64,000 bases of DNA, from positions 18,556,164-18,620,163 of the forward strand of contig CM060062.1 of NCBI GenBank assembly GCA_030533445.1. Reading direction: 5' to 3'. The DNA is from Cyprinodon diabolis. Its lineage: Eukaryota > Chordata > Actinopteri > Cyprinodontiformes > Cyprinodontidae. Positions 25,268 to 38,500 of the stretch are shown here, piece after piece. Position numbers and translations under genes: made by a program. Numbering within the stretch: the first letter of the stretch is position 1; each line of letters opens with the position of its first letter. Below the pieces are notes generated by a model that saw only the letters and a list, made by a program, of their open reading frames with translations, did not search any database and was not told the DNA's origin.

Positions 25268-25298
<31 letters not shown>

Positions 25299-26515
25299 CA
25301 CTCACCGGCCACTTTATTAGGTACACCTGTCCAACTGCTCGTTAACACTTAATTTCTAAGCAGCCAATCACATGGCGGCAACTCGGTGCATTTAGGCATG
25401 TAGACATGGTCAAGACAATCTCCTGCAGTTCAAACCGAGCATCAGTATGGGGAAGAAAGGTGATTTGAGTGACTTTGAACGTGGCATGATTGTTGGTGCC
25501 AGAAGGGCTGGTCTGAGTATTTCAGAAACTGCTGATCTACTGGGATTTTAACGCCCAACCATCTCTAGGGTTTACAGAGAATGGTCCGAAAAAGAAAAAA
25601 CATCCAGTGAGCGGCAGTTCTGTGGGCGGCAATGCCTTGTTGATGCCAGAGGTCAGAGGAGAATGGCCAGACTGGTTCGAGCTGATAGAAGGGCAACAGT
25701 GACTCAAATAACCACCCGTTACAACCAAGGTGGGCAGAAGAGCATCTCTGAACGCACAGTACGTCGAACTTTGAGGCAGATGGGCTACAGCAGCGAAGAC
25801 CACAGCGGGTGCCACTCCTTTCAGCTAAGAACAGGAAACTGAGGCTACAATTTGCACAAGCTCATCGAAATTGGACAATAGAAGGTTGGAAAAACGTTGC
25901 CTGGTCTGATGAGTCTCGATTTCTGCTGCGACATTCGGATGGTAGGGTCAGAATTTGCCATCTACAACATGAAAGCATGGATCCATCCTGCCTTGTATCA
26001 ACGGTTCAGGCTGGTGGTGGTGGTGTCATGGTGTGGGGAATATTTTCTTGGCACTCTTTGGGCCCCTTGGTACCAATTGAGCATCGTTGCAACGCCACAG
26101 CCTACCTGAGTATTGTTGCTGACCATGTCCATCCCTTTATGACCACAATGTACCCAACTTCTGATGACTACTTTCAGCAGGATAATGCGCCATGTCATAA
26201 AGCTGGAATCATCTCAGACTGGTTTCTTGAACATGACAATGAGTTCACTGTACTCAAATGGCCTCCACAGTCACCAGAGCTCAATCCAATAGAGCATCTT
26301 TGGGATGTGGTGGAACGGGAGATTCGCATCATGGATGTGCAGCCGACAAATCTGCGGCAACTGTGTGATGCCATCATGTCAATATGGACCAAACTCCCTG
26401 AGGAATGCTTCCAGCACCTTGTTGAATCTATGCCATGAAGAATTGAGGCAGTTCTGAAGGCAAAAGGGGGTCCAACCCGTTACTAGCATGGGGTACCTAA
26501 TAAAGTGGCCGGTGA

Positions 26516-26518
<3 letters not shown>
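25299..26518 (+). mobile_element. Tc1/mariner-like DNA transposon, nearly full length
   Basis: The element is 1220 bp. The left end is CACTCACCGGCCACTTTATT, and the right end is the inverse (AATAAAGTGGCCGGTGAGTG). It is flanked by TA on both sides, inside a TA microsatellite, matching the TA target of this superfamily. It encodes one Tc1-type transposase with an N-terminal helix-turn-helix region and a catalytic core. The right inverted repeat differs from the left at an inner base. Confidence 0.93.
25449..26438 (+). pseudogene. Tc1-like transposase, disabled by one stop and one frameshift
   Basis: Translation starts MGKKGDLSDFERGMIVGARR, a paired-like DNA-binding region. An in-frame TAA about 34 codons in and a frameshift of one missing base near 25789 (the last codons before the RRPQ motif) interrupt it. 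Downstream, 25809-26438 is an open 209-aa frame with the expected DDE core: WSDESRF, QQDNAPCH and SPELNPIEHLWD. The catalytic residues survive, so decay is recent or slight. The copy itself cannot make a full transposase. Confidence 0.9.
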
Positions 26519-26567
<49 letters not shown>

Positions 26568-26598
26568 ATATATATATATATAGATATATATATATATA
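26519..26598. repeat. TA microsatellite, right part
   Basis: A TA run with CTATA/GATATA interruptions. With 25272-25298 it forms the original tract into which the Tc1-like element jumped. Confidence 0.93.
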
Positions 26599-27647
26599 AT
26601 TTCAACACAAATCCATATTGATTTGTCAACTAAAGCCTGTTTATTTGAAATACATATTTATTTTGTTTATATATTAACTATTAATAAAGTATATTTAATC
26701 TAAATTAAGGCTTAATGTATATACTAAAAATGATTAATGTTGTTTTATTTTGCATAAAATGTAAAGTGATTATCATGCAATTCAAACAAATAGAATAGCC
26801 AAAACAGTATTTATTTTGAGCAAGTATAGGCTACTTTATTATATCGAAATACAGTACATAACATTAACAGTTTTGTATTTTAAATGAATAAGCTAAATTA
26901 TGTATAATTTAAAGTTTATTTTATAAGTTTGTGTTAAAATTATCTACCAAAAGTAAATTGAAATTTGTTATATAATACAATTACATAAATCTTAAAACTT
27001 TGGCTAAATATATTTGAGTTTAAGAGAGAGAAAAAAAACTTTATAAAGTTCAGGTGATACTATATTTGGGACGTTGGTGCTAATATTAAGACTTTAAACT
27101 TTTTATTTAATGGCAAAAGTTCATCTTTAACATTGCAATCTATCATAAAATTAAATGAGGACTTCTAAAATGTTATTCCCTCAAATTTCATCCAGTCGTC
27201 CACGTTCTCCCTCAGGATGAGGACATCTTTAGTCAAGGATTTAAGGTGATATAGATCTTTTTTTAAATTATGATCTGATATTTACTGTGTTCCATTGTAA
27301 GAAGGATAAAATTGTAATTCAATTTAAACGTCACTAAATCATCATACTGCATAGGATTGATTTGATTACATGTTGTTTTTATACATAAATTAGACCAGAA
27401 TGTGAATGTTGGTTAAATAATGGACCTTTGCAAGTGGTTGAACTCATTTTAAACTAAATAGATCAAAGTCTGGGTAAGACAAGTACACCACCTGCTGGAG
27501 AAAATTTATTAGTATGATATGTTAAGATAACTCTAAAATGTGGTCTAAAGGGTAAAAAAAAAATAAACTCCCCTGTTTAGGGTTATGTGTCACACCTAAC
27601 AGTTTTACATTATTACGCATATTTCAATATCAGACAAAAAAAAAGTT
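26599..27647. other. Intergenic AT-rich spacer
   Basis: Strongly AT-rich, with no open frame of note and no repeat recognised. Confidence 0.6.
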
Positions 27648-28003
27648 GGGGGCTGCATTGTGATGCAGTGGATGGTAATGTTGTCTTGCAGCAAGAAGGT
27701 TCTGGGTTCTCGTTTCCTTTCTGCATGTAGTTTGCATTGTCTCCCTGTACATGAATGGGTTCTCTCTGGATACTCCAGCTTCTTCCAACAACCCAAAAAC
27801 TTGACTATTAGGTTTATTGGCTTCTCTAAATTGTCCTCTTTAGTGAGTGTGTGTGTGCATATTTGTGTGTCTTTGTGTTGTGCAGCAATAGACTGGCGAC
27901 CTATCCAGGGTGTACCCCGCTTCTTGCCCATAGACTACCGGAAGTACGGATCGGCCTACAGCAACCCTGACAGGGAAGCGGGAGAAAATGGATGGATAGA
28001 TAA
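27648..28003 (+). repeat. Common teleost tRNA-like interspersed repeat
   Basis: The head (GATGCAGTGGATGGTAATG and AAGAAGGTTCTGGGTTCTCG) resembles A and B boxes. The body has the widespread fish block GACTGGCGACCTATCCAGGG, and it ends AAATGGATGGATA. I recognise the family type but cannot fix its name. A GT-rich stretch sits in the middle. Confidence 0.65.
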
Positions 28004-28389
28004 AAAAATAAAAGAAAAAAAAATAAATCAAACGTGAGATCAGAAAGGTAAGTTTTACAACCAATCTGGCCCAGGGTGAAATGTAAGACTTGTGATCTAA
28101 TACATTAATCAACCAAATCATTTGACACATTTTCGTAGACTGACTCAATGCCTATTTACTGCCTGATTGTAGAATTAAAAAAACAATCTCTGAATGAGAA
28201 CTTTTGTGGACAGCATGAAGTAGGGTGTTATTTTTCCAGTGCAATCGAAAGAAGATAGGAGCAAGTCTATCTTTGAACATTTTACTAAAATCCAGGGGCT
28301 CTTTCACTCTGAAATGAAACAATAGAATTATTAATTTCAATCAATGTCAAATTTTCTCCAATCTCCTTTTATAGTCAGAATCAATTTTT

Positions 28390-29771
28390 GGAGTATTCAA
28401 AAAACAGCGCCTTCCCTGATGGAAGAAGAGACGGGGCGCTCGGGGCTGGATTTGTTCATCACCCAGGCTGATGCAACTCATCACCTCAATTATTGTTGAG
28501 ATCTGGCCCTGTTTCAACTGTAGAGGGATCCCACCCTTAGCCTCCCCGGGAATGTCTATGCCAGGGTTCCTGGAGAGGAGAGTGCGGCTGATTGTCGAAT
28601 CTCAGCTTTAGGAGGAGCAGTGTGGTTTTCGTCCTGGCCATGGAACAGTAGACCAGCTCTAGACTCTCTGCAGGGTTCTTGAGGATGCTTGGGAGTTTGT
28701 CTAACCAATCCACATGTGTTTTGTGGACCTGGATAAGGCATTCAACCATGTCCCTCGTGGTGCTCTGTGGTGGGTGCTTCAGGAGTACGGAGTTGGGGGC
28801 CCTTGACTACAGTAGGGGCTATCCAGTCTCCGTACAAGTGGAGCAGGAGTTGGGTCTGCATTGCTGGCATTAAGTCTGACTTGTTCCCGATGCATGTTGG
28901 ACTCTTACAGGGCTGTCCACTGTCACCGGTCCTGTTCATAACCTTTATGGACAGGACTTCCAGGAGCAGCCAAAGGTTGGAGGCAGTCTTTGGGAACCAG
29001 CGGATCTCTTCCCTGTTTTTGTACATGATGTGGTTCTGCTGGCTGTCTCCTGCCAAGACCTACAGCATGCACTGGGGCGGTTCACAGCTTACTGTGAAGT
29101 GGCCGGGATGAGAATCAGCACCTCCAAATCTGAGGTGATTGTTCTTGCCTGGAAAAATGTGGCTTGCCCCCTTCAGTTTGGGGGAGAGTTCCTGTCTCAA
29201 GTGGAGGAGTTAAAGTATTGTAGGGTCCTGTTCACGAGTGATGTGAGAATGAAGCGGGAGATCGGTAGACGGATCAGTGCAGCTGCTGCTACAAAGCAGG
29301 TGCTGCACAGGACATACGTGTAGAAGAGGCAGCTGGGTGAAAAGGCGAAGCTTTTGATTTACCAGTTAGTCTACTTTACTACCTAGCTATTAAATCTGGA
29401 TCATGAATAAAACAACAAGACCCCAGATACAAGCGACTGAAATGAGCTTTCTCACCAGGGTGGTTGGGCTCTCCCTTAAAGATAGGGTGAGGAGCTCGAT
29501 CATTTTCGGAGAAGCTTGGAGTAGAGATGTTTTTTTTTGAGGGGGCATCTTTTTTGGATGCGCCTTGGACAACTCCCTGTGTAGGTGCTTGAGGCAAGTC
29601 CCACTGGGAGGAGGCCAAGTAGAAGACCCAGGACACGCTGGAGGAACTACTTATGTCCATTCACTGGCCAGGGAGCGGCTTGTGCTTCGCCCAGCAGAGC
29701 TGGAGGAGGTGTCTGCGGAGAGGGTATCCTGGAAGTCTCTGCTTAGACTGCTGCCCCTGCTAACCGACTAA
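28390..29771 (+). pseudogene. Non-LTR retrotransposon (LINE) reverse transcriptase remnant
   Basis: Conceptual translation in shifting frames gives VDLDKAFNHVPRGALW, then GLLQGCPLSPVLFITFMDR (a QGxxLSPxLF RT motif), then MRISTSKSEVIVL and an RLLPLLTD-type C-terminal end. The usual YADD-like core is destroyed (FLYMMWF, with a frameshift). Several frame changes and stops break it. The clade is unresolved. The right end at about 29771 is a TAA after the C-terminal motif. Confidence 0.75.
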
Positions 29772-31374
29772 GGTATCCCGCATAAATAAGAGGACAATGA
29801 CTATGAGACATTACAGTCTGTCATAACATTCCAGTCGATTAAAAATAAATCTATCCTGGAAGATGACTATGTACATTTGAGTAATATGAATACTGCCTTT
29901 TAGTGGGATGTTTAAATCTCCATGGATCTAAAAGTTATGTGTATCTATGAATGATTTAATTGTTTTTACAGATTTAGGTGGTTTTGATACTGACTGAGAG
30001 AGGTGATGCTAAGTGTAATCCATCACCAGGTTGTAATCTCCAGATATAATTAAGTGATGACTATCCAGATTTGGAAATAGTCATCATCAAAATTCGGACG
30101 GTAAATAATAAGCAATATAAAGCGAAGATGAAATAGGTCTCTCACAACCTTCCCATATCTACTATTTGAGTCCAAGATAGTGTTTGAAACAATGAAGGGA
30201 ATCTGTTTATGAAAGAGTATAGCTACGCCTCTACCTTTACAGTTAGATTACGAATGAAACATTTGCTCTACCCGTTCTTTATAATATTTTTGACAGGTTT
30301 TGAATTGGAAGGTGGCTTTCTTGCAAAAAGGCAATACCAACCCAGAGGTGTTGCAAATGAGAATGAACCCCTTTTTTGTTCTGATTTATGACTGATATCT
30401 TTTAATTCGTATATTCTATCATCTGGTGTAGCATTTCAAATACTCCAACTGTCCTTCAATATTTCCTTTTTTTCCCCAGTGAACTTTGAGAGGCTTTCAT
30501 GAAGCTCAGTCTCTTGGCAAACTCATTCATGTCCTCCTACACATCATTAATCCACTGGTCATAAACACTCAAAATCGAATGTAGAGAGGCATTGACTCTC
30601 TACATATGAGTTGATAGATGCTTTCACAGCGGTATTATTAGCTTGGGCTTTAATATTGTTAGCATTTGCATCGGTTTCTTTGCCTACGCTAACTGGGGAG
30701 TCTTAGTTGCATTTCCCACTCTGGTGTTGTTGTTATGCTACTTTAGGAGGTATTTTTTTCACCGTATTTCGACACTTCTAAGGCATTGTGACTCTAGTAT
30801 GCAACAGTACAGTCATGGGGTAAGAGACCTGCCAAAAGTTCTCCTAAAATAAAATGCTGTTCAGGAGGCCAGAGAGCCCAAAATACCATCTAACACACAG
30901 CAGGCCTCGCTCACCACAGTGAAGGTCAGTGTCCATGACTCAACAATATGACGGAGATGCTGCAATGCGGCATCAAATGAAGACTTTCAAGCTTCCACTA
31001 AGCTCCAATGCATGTCTCATATTCCTACATCATCTCAATTATTCTGAAGTCTTGTTGCATATTTTTGTAAAAATTATGAGAAAAAGTGGATATTTTTTTT
31101 AAGATGGGCATCCAGTTGCATCTCTCAAATAACTTTCCTTAGTTGATAGAAAAATATATTCTACTCCCTATACAAAAAAAAAAAATAATAAAGTGGAAAT
31201 CATGTCACTTATCCTAATCAAAAATCTCTCATGGTTGCTGAATAAAGAGAAATTTGGCCCATAGTGGGATAATATTTCTCCACATGAATGAAAATGACAC
31301 ATATTCAGGAATTAAACATGTTTTATAGCTGTGGTTGCTATTAAATGGGGGTTTCTATATATAATATCAGGTTT
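29772..31374. other. Intergenic spacer right of the LINE remnant
   Basis: No gene or bounded repeat is recognised. Weak GCTAAC-like and TTAGCATTTGC stretches near 30.6 kb have no clear identity. Confidence 0.5.
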
Positions 31375-31475
31375 GCTGATGAAGATTCTCAGTCATCCAG
31401 GTCATAGTCATTCCAAAAAAGTCATAAAACAAACCACTGGACTTTGTTTCCAACTTTGAAGACGTTTTGCTTCCC
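31375..31475. repeat. Fragment of the dispersed palindromic repeat
   Basis: It carries CTCAGTCATCCAGGTCATAG, ACCACTGGACTTTGTTTCC and GACGTTTTGCTTCCC. These are the inverse or equivalent blocks of the copy at 45679-45866. Confidence 0.55.
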
Positions 31476-32039
31476 ATTTAAATAAAATAAAAAATAATAA
31501 TGTCAGGTTGATCTGGATCTTGTTTTTTGCTGTTTATTTGTTTAATGCACTGTGATATCTTTTGTTAAATATTTGATTTTTTAATCTGATTATTTCACTC
31601 TAAATGACTGAAGTTAGTCTTCTATGTGTGGGTGTCGCCCTCTAGTGTCCAAATCCCTGCACGTTTATAGCATTCCCTGATCAGGAACCAGAACACACTT
31701 ATTTTGTTTCTTTTAAATAAACCAGCAGCTCAGTGTAAAACACACAGCAACAAAACACTCCTCAGACTTTTACAGAGGATCTTTCAGGAACAAAATGCCC
31801 TTCAAGTAATTTATTATATAACCGAAACTGGCACAAAATGCTGTTCTTAAAATAAAACATTCCTATCCTTTTGGTAAACTGCCATGTTGAGTAGAGCATT
31901 GGATCCCACCCCTTTACACTCGAGGAGCAACTGGTCGGTGAGGATTTTTTACATACTGGAAATAAAAGCATCTACTACATAAAAATCATGTCTAGATAAA
32001 AAAAAACAAAGGCTCAAAGACTTTCACCTGAATACTTAA

Positions 32040-32519
32040 AGTGCCTCAAATTCACATTTATTTATCACACATTCAAGTCTGTACAGCTCAGAGAAAACCT
32101 GCCTCTCATCTTCTTTCAGAAATATTATTTACAAATTTCTCAAACCTAATTTTTAACAAATTTCTTTTTTTAATCTTTGGTCATGTTAAACCTCACACAA
32201 ATGCTCTCAGGTTGTACAGGATTCAGAATCAAAATGTTAAAGAGCCTGACATTGAAATCTTAGAAACATCAACAGAACTTCAGCACAATTCTCTGGAGGG
32301 CTGTTGTCCTGCAGCTTTTAGATTTGATCTTTCTCTTAAACATCTGAATCCAAAGGCTAAACCGTATCACTAGGAAACAGCTAAGCTCAGCAGAGCTCTG
32401 ATAATGAGGTAAAATCTATGTCAGGTTTTGGAAGCACAAATGCATCAAGATTTAGATTTATAGGAAATTTATAGGAGATTTATAGGAAAGAGATCACAGT
32501 TTGTTTAGATGCAGAAAGA
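32040..32519 (-). other. perm1: perm1 3' UTR with AATAAA
   Basis: The region below the perm1 stop has no continuing coding signal. AATAAA on the minus strand occurs at 32062-32057, about 460 nt after the stop, and gives a plausible mRNA end near 32040. The convergent plekhn1 transcript would end near 24.1 kb, leaving about 8 kb of repeats between the two genes. Confidence 0.55.
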
Positions 32520-35500
32520 TCAAGACTCTGTCAGAGCTGGAAGGCGGGACCTCGTCTCAGTGGGTGCCGCCTCTACTTTGACATACTTGCGCAGGTATCT
32601 GATGGCTGACAGGGCACTTACATTTGCCAGCAGAACTACAAGAAAGAAGAAACATAAAAAGAATCAACAGGAGATTTGAACATCTCAAAATACATCTGCA
32701 TTAAGTTGCATATTGTTTAAGAAATCACATTATAAAGCTTAAGATTGTTTCTAAAAATCCATGTAATATCTATCAAACTGTATATCACATTTCACCTGAC
32801 ATAAAAAGGAATTACCTTAAACAGGTTCAAAGCAATATTTGATTTAATTACTCTATGAAATCTTATTGGTGCTTTACACAGTAATAATCCACCTACCAGC
32901 CTTCCAGGCATCACCAATTTGAGGATTAGCAGTCTTTAGCACCCATGATGCAAATGCAATACAAACCAAACACATATCCGACTGGTTCAGAGGCAGTAGG
33001 GGGGCATCTAACCCTGAAACAACAGACACAATTTTAAAAAGCTACAGTATATATGCATGTGCCACACATGGGATTATGAAACACTATATATAACACTATA
33101 GAGAACATTATTTTCAAAGGTCTGCAAAATCTGCAATGAATCCTTGCATGCAACTATGCTTTACTATTGAAAGTTACAGTCTGTAAACACAAAACTAAGC
33201 CAACAAGATAAAATTTAAAAACTTATTAAAAAGGCAACTGCAGCTTGTAGAGGAATCCCCGAAGAGACACTCCAAGAGAAGGCATTTTAATTTCCTCTCT
33301 ACTCATAAATCACAGCGCTCCTGACAGCTTAGAGGAGACTCTCATTGAGTGAAGTCGAGTTATCACGTAGGACCATGCCTCTTGGCTCTAACATCACGTT
33401 CCCTCTGTGTCATCCGACAGCTGAGGAAAGAGAATCCGTCCCTGCCGTGAATGTTACGGCAGAGTAGGTGACATTTCTACATCACAAATGTCCACATGTG
33501 AGATAAACAAAGACAGAATGACTGAAGAGGTCTGAAGTTTGAACCTTGCAGCCTTGATAAATGTCCTGCTCTTTAACCTCTAGTGTAAGAGTTGCGATAA
33601 AAAAAAAGCATTTTTCTGATTTATTTAGAGCTCTATTTTTCCAAGAAAATTGTTTTTTATGTTTTTTTTTCTAGGGCGGTATCTTTCAGGGTTTTGGTTC
33701 TGTTTAAGTTTTCTTTTTTGAGATTTCATTGGTTTTATTTTACATTTTGTGTTATTCTTGTTGTTTTGGGTTGTGTTTGAGTACTTATGTATTTCTTGTT
33801 AACCCTCTGTTGCCCTCTTGTGTCAGTCTCCCTCTCTTAGCTCCCTTCTAGATTTTTCTGTCCACACCTGCTCCCAATCTACAGAGTAGCCTGGTCTTTG
33901 TTATGTTTGACATCTATTCTCCTCATCTCCAGTTATTGTTTGCTGCTTTCTTGCCATTTCTTTGCTCCTCATGTGTGTTTTCCCTGTCATCACCTGGATT
34001 TTGGCTTTCTATATTTTGTTTGTGGACTTTTGGTTCTCTTGTCATTTGGAACTTTATTAAATCAGTATAACTAATCTCTGCCGCCCCCTGTCTCTTCATT
34101 TGGGTCCTTAACTAACTTCCACTAACCTGACAGTGTCAATGTTTCAATTGTCAGCCTCAAAATGTTCTCAGCTGAAAAACAAAAAGCTTGAGATGATCAG
34201 GAAACACCAAAGAAGCTCAAAAGGTCAAGCCCGTCTAATAGTTGACTATGCAGTATCCACAGCGAGGACAGATCTAAATTTTTGGCAGTCTGCTGAACTA
34301 GATTAACTGGAGTAAACTGGACTAAAGTTTGGAGCTGTGTACATGGACTGACCAAAGACTTTAAAGTCTCCTGGAGGAAAGTTTTAGCATCAAATTAGAC
34401 AAAGTTTGAGCTGTTTGGTAACAAAATGTAAAATATTTGAAGGAGTCACAATGAGGACTTTGTAAATCATCTCAAATGACAATGTTAAATAAGTAGGAGG
34501 TCCAACAGGACAATGACCCCAAATACATTTTTTGAATGAATGAATAGATTAGTTCAAATATAAAGGTAGAGTATCGTAAAAAAGAGGATCCTCCTTACAA
34601 ATTTCTTCTGTTATTTGCATTTTTGAAGCAAAAACATTTTTCAGATCATCCAACTTATTTTAGTATTAGACTAAAACTAACACCCGAGTCGATACAAGAT
34701 GCAAGTATCAAGCTAGACATAGATTTTATGTAAAAGATGACAAACAAGCAGCCTGGTCCCATGTTGAAATATAGGCACCCCTTGTTGTGAATATAAACAC
34801 ATTTTGGTTTAACTATCCAGCTGCATGCAGGAATAAGAAAGGCTTATTGTTCATCATATCAATAAATGATTCATATCAATAAATAAATTCAGTTTGACAA
34901 CATTAAGTTGGCTGAGTAAGCCAGGGTGGTTTGGACAATCCTTTTCTTTACTATATAAACCTGTCAATTTTTTTTATTTATTTTTTTTTAAAGGGCATAT
35001 GTTTAATATTAAAATGAAATGATGTGAATCTTTAATGTGTAACAAATACCCTGAGCCCAGTGTATCTTGACACATTTTAGAGGATGTCCAAGTTGCCACA
35101 ATGTTTTAGATGTTTTCCTTCTTTTACTATTTTTACTATACTCTGCATCTTTCCTGCCGACAGCTATCAACACCTACAACACCTGGATAAGAAAACAGCC
35201 TAAGCGTTACTGCAATAATTAATTTCCCTTTTGTACTAACAAAAAATGTTTGAACTGAAATGAATCTGTACGGATTGGTAGGTAAAATGTTTTGGCTTCT
35301 GAGGAAAAGGGCCCGCTCCCCACTTAATGGCCACAAAGGATAAATGCAGATTGCCTTCATCATGACTTTACTTTAAAATGATGCACATCCTGCTGATTTA
35401 GTTCCAGAGCTCTGGGTGTGAAGTAAGTATGATCATGAAACTGCTTATTTTGATGGACATAATACAGTACTAAGTATATTCTAAAGTGAAGGACCTACTT

Positions 35501-38500
35501 GCTGAGAACTTTTTTGCAGCAATCTCTAACTTGTTCATGACAAGGTTTAACTGTAAAAAGCTGCATTTTTGTTTGTTTTTCTCTCTATGTTAAATCAAAG
35601 AAGCTTCTGTTTCTCTGCAGAAACAAATAAGGTCATGATAGGATAAAAGACTGTATTTTTTAACAGTCTAAAGGTATGAATTACACATCTCTCCCTGAAT
35701 CTTATGATTTATCAGCCTGTCATATGTTCCTCCCTTCAGGAAGCTACTGGCTCCCAGTGTCCAGATGTCCAATACTGACTCTGTCGGAAGAGTAGATAAC
35801 AAGAAATATACTGGAATTTTTTTTTTAGATCTTTATTACCTTGTAATAATTCACCTTTTTTAAAAGTTGGTCTTACTTTGAACATCTTTGTTCCACTGTG
35901 ACTTAATCCCCCCTCAACCCACAGCTTCATGCAATAGCTTAAAATCACCAATTCTTTTCTCTTAATTTTCTTTTGATTAAAATAGTGTAAAAAAAAATAA
36001 TTCCTGATAACTATAAACAATGTCAAGGGATTAACAGAACTCCCTTAGAATGACTCAAATCAGTTTATGTTGCCTGTTTATTTCTTGACCAAAATGTTTT
36101 TTTAGTTTTTAAACGAGTCAATCAATAAAGAACAATAATAATTAAACTGGAGTTAAATTGTCACCTGAGATTCTTAAATTGATTTTATTATATGCAAACC
36201 TTGTTGCTTCTATAAATAATGTTATAGGATTGCTCCTCCATTATGAAAAAAAATATATTTTTTTCTCACTCTTTATGATTAAAGCAGTCTAAATCTTTCC
36301 TCCATTAGGTCAGTGAGAATAACCATATTAAATTCTGCTTGCCAACAGCCAGGAAATAAGACAGGATTTGTTTTTAGACATACATTTACTTAGTAATTAT
36401 TTTTAAACAATGTTACTTCTGATTTAATTCTGATTGCTGGACTTTCAGCAATTTCCTGTAATCTTTGACATTGTTATCCATAAGCCACTTTGTGTCTAAA
36501 CTGGGTAAATGATTAAGGTTGTTTTCCATTTCAAGGACCTTGGTGGCTCCAAACTTTAACTACACTGATTTTTGAAGATGCTGCTTCAATATATTCATAT
36601 TGTGTTCTAATGCAGTGCTGCCTTTTATTGTATGAAATAAACCTATCCCTCCTACAGCAAAGCATCCACACATCATGATACTGCCACCCTTGTGCTTTAG
36701 ATTTGGGATGGTGATCTCTATTTGCACGTTTCAATTTATTATCATAGATAAATGCTTAAGGTAAAAAGAATATTAAAATCTTTCTCCAATTATTTTGCAT
36801 TTACCAAAAAGAAATAAGTTAATTAATCGTAATTAGGCTAAAACTATGACAAACTTACTTAGAATACTTTATTTCAAAGTGCACAGAGTTAAATTATCTA
36901 TGCTTTTCCTGCGGCCAATATTATAACAGTAACATGATTTGTTTGTTTTCTTGGTAAACAGTTAAAAATGTTGCTTACTTGGATTAGAAACAGCCACCTC
37001 CAAGCCTTCATATCTGCATGGCTCTAGTGCGAGTTGTCTGGAGATTCTTTCCTCCAGGTGGTACAGCAGCGGATCGGGGAACATCATATCTGGATTGCCC
37101 AGCGCATTTACTGGAAACTCAATATTCTGAAACTGGTGTCTGGAGCTCTGCCTTACAGGGACGAGTGACTTTGTCCCCTCCTGGGTCGTAGATGGTTTGA
37201 AGCTAATCTTTCGTAAGGAGAGTGAACTCAAAGAAAAGAGATCCCCTGTGATGTCGCCATCCGTGAAGAAATTCTCATATATATCGGTGGTAACATGCGT
37301 GGAGTTCACCTTATGGCTGAACCTGCTCACCACCTTGACAGGCCGACAGTTTTCTTCTTCCTCAGATTCTGAGGAGGAATCATCAGATGAGGAGGATGCA
37401 AAGAAATGCTCATAGGCCTCTGGGAACTGGAAGTTTCTAGTTAAGCGAGAGTACGAGAATATAGGAACTGGCTTATCTTCATTTTTCTCTTCTGCTGTTA
37501 AGAGCGGGTAGAAGAAGCTCTCATCATCAAACTCTGAAAAGAAATGATCGTATGTTTCAGGGACAGAGTTTCCACTGGCGTAGAAGGTGGGTGAATCTTC
37601 TTTTGGTGACTGGCTGGAAGCTGACACTTTGCTTCCAAAGAAGCACTGAAATATGTCTGTGAATGAGATGTTGTAGCTGTTTGTTGAGGATGAAGGTAAA
37701 GTGTCTTTCTCTTTTTTTGCAGCCCCGGTGAGATATGTCAACTTTTCGGGATCCTGCTCTTCCAAGATTTGTATTGCATCCTCTTTGCACCTGTAGCTAA
37801 AAGACTCTGATTCCAGAGCCTGTAAATTGTGCACACTGACTGTTTTAGAAATCTTCTTAAGGCATTTGTGTGCCCTTTCACTGAGGACAGGTTGAGATGA
37901 AAATGTCTCAGGTTCCAACACAGTGCGCTCTGGACAAATGTCTGGATTTTGGATTATTAGCACAGGTTGACTTTGCCAGGTAAGAGTTTGTGGGCACGAC
38001 AAAACAGCCTCACATCTTTCCTCTGTAGCATCTACCAGCTTAGAATCCTCGTCTTCAATAAAAATGCCTGAATCTTCCGTTGTGTCCTCACTTTCTTTAA
38101 CAGCTGGAAGTGTGTCTGGTAGAGAAAATTTTCCCTCGTTTCGTAGACCCAAAATGTCGTTTATTGTCAGTTTCTCCATCTCCCTCCAAAATGAAGACAT
38201 GGCAAACAGAGAGTTTGGCATCTTTTCCGGTTTCTCAATATCTGTGGATGCAGTCATGACCTGTGCAGCTTCGTTTGCCAAGTCAAACGTTGATTCAACT
38301 TGGCTTTTGGATCCAGAAGAAGCATGGTGTACTTCTTCATCAGGCAAAAGATTGGGCCGCCCTTCTACAGCTTGAACCGATTCCTGCTCAATAACAGATG
38401 AACAAATGAGAAACTTATTTTCATTATTAAGTGAAAGAACAGATTCTGCATCCAGAGCGACACTTGAAAACATATGCATGATATCTGAAGGACTGGCTTG

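Noticed and set aside
28767..29323. Overlapping 100-aa frames that might be host genes
   Set aside because: They are pieces of a decayed LINE reverse transcriptase.
36962..36978. C-terminal extension of the perm1 ORF to an in-frame stop
   Set aside because: A consensus GTAAGC donor at 36978-36973 and two conserved downstream exons show this is intron.
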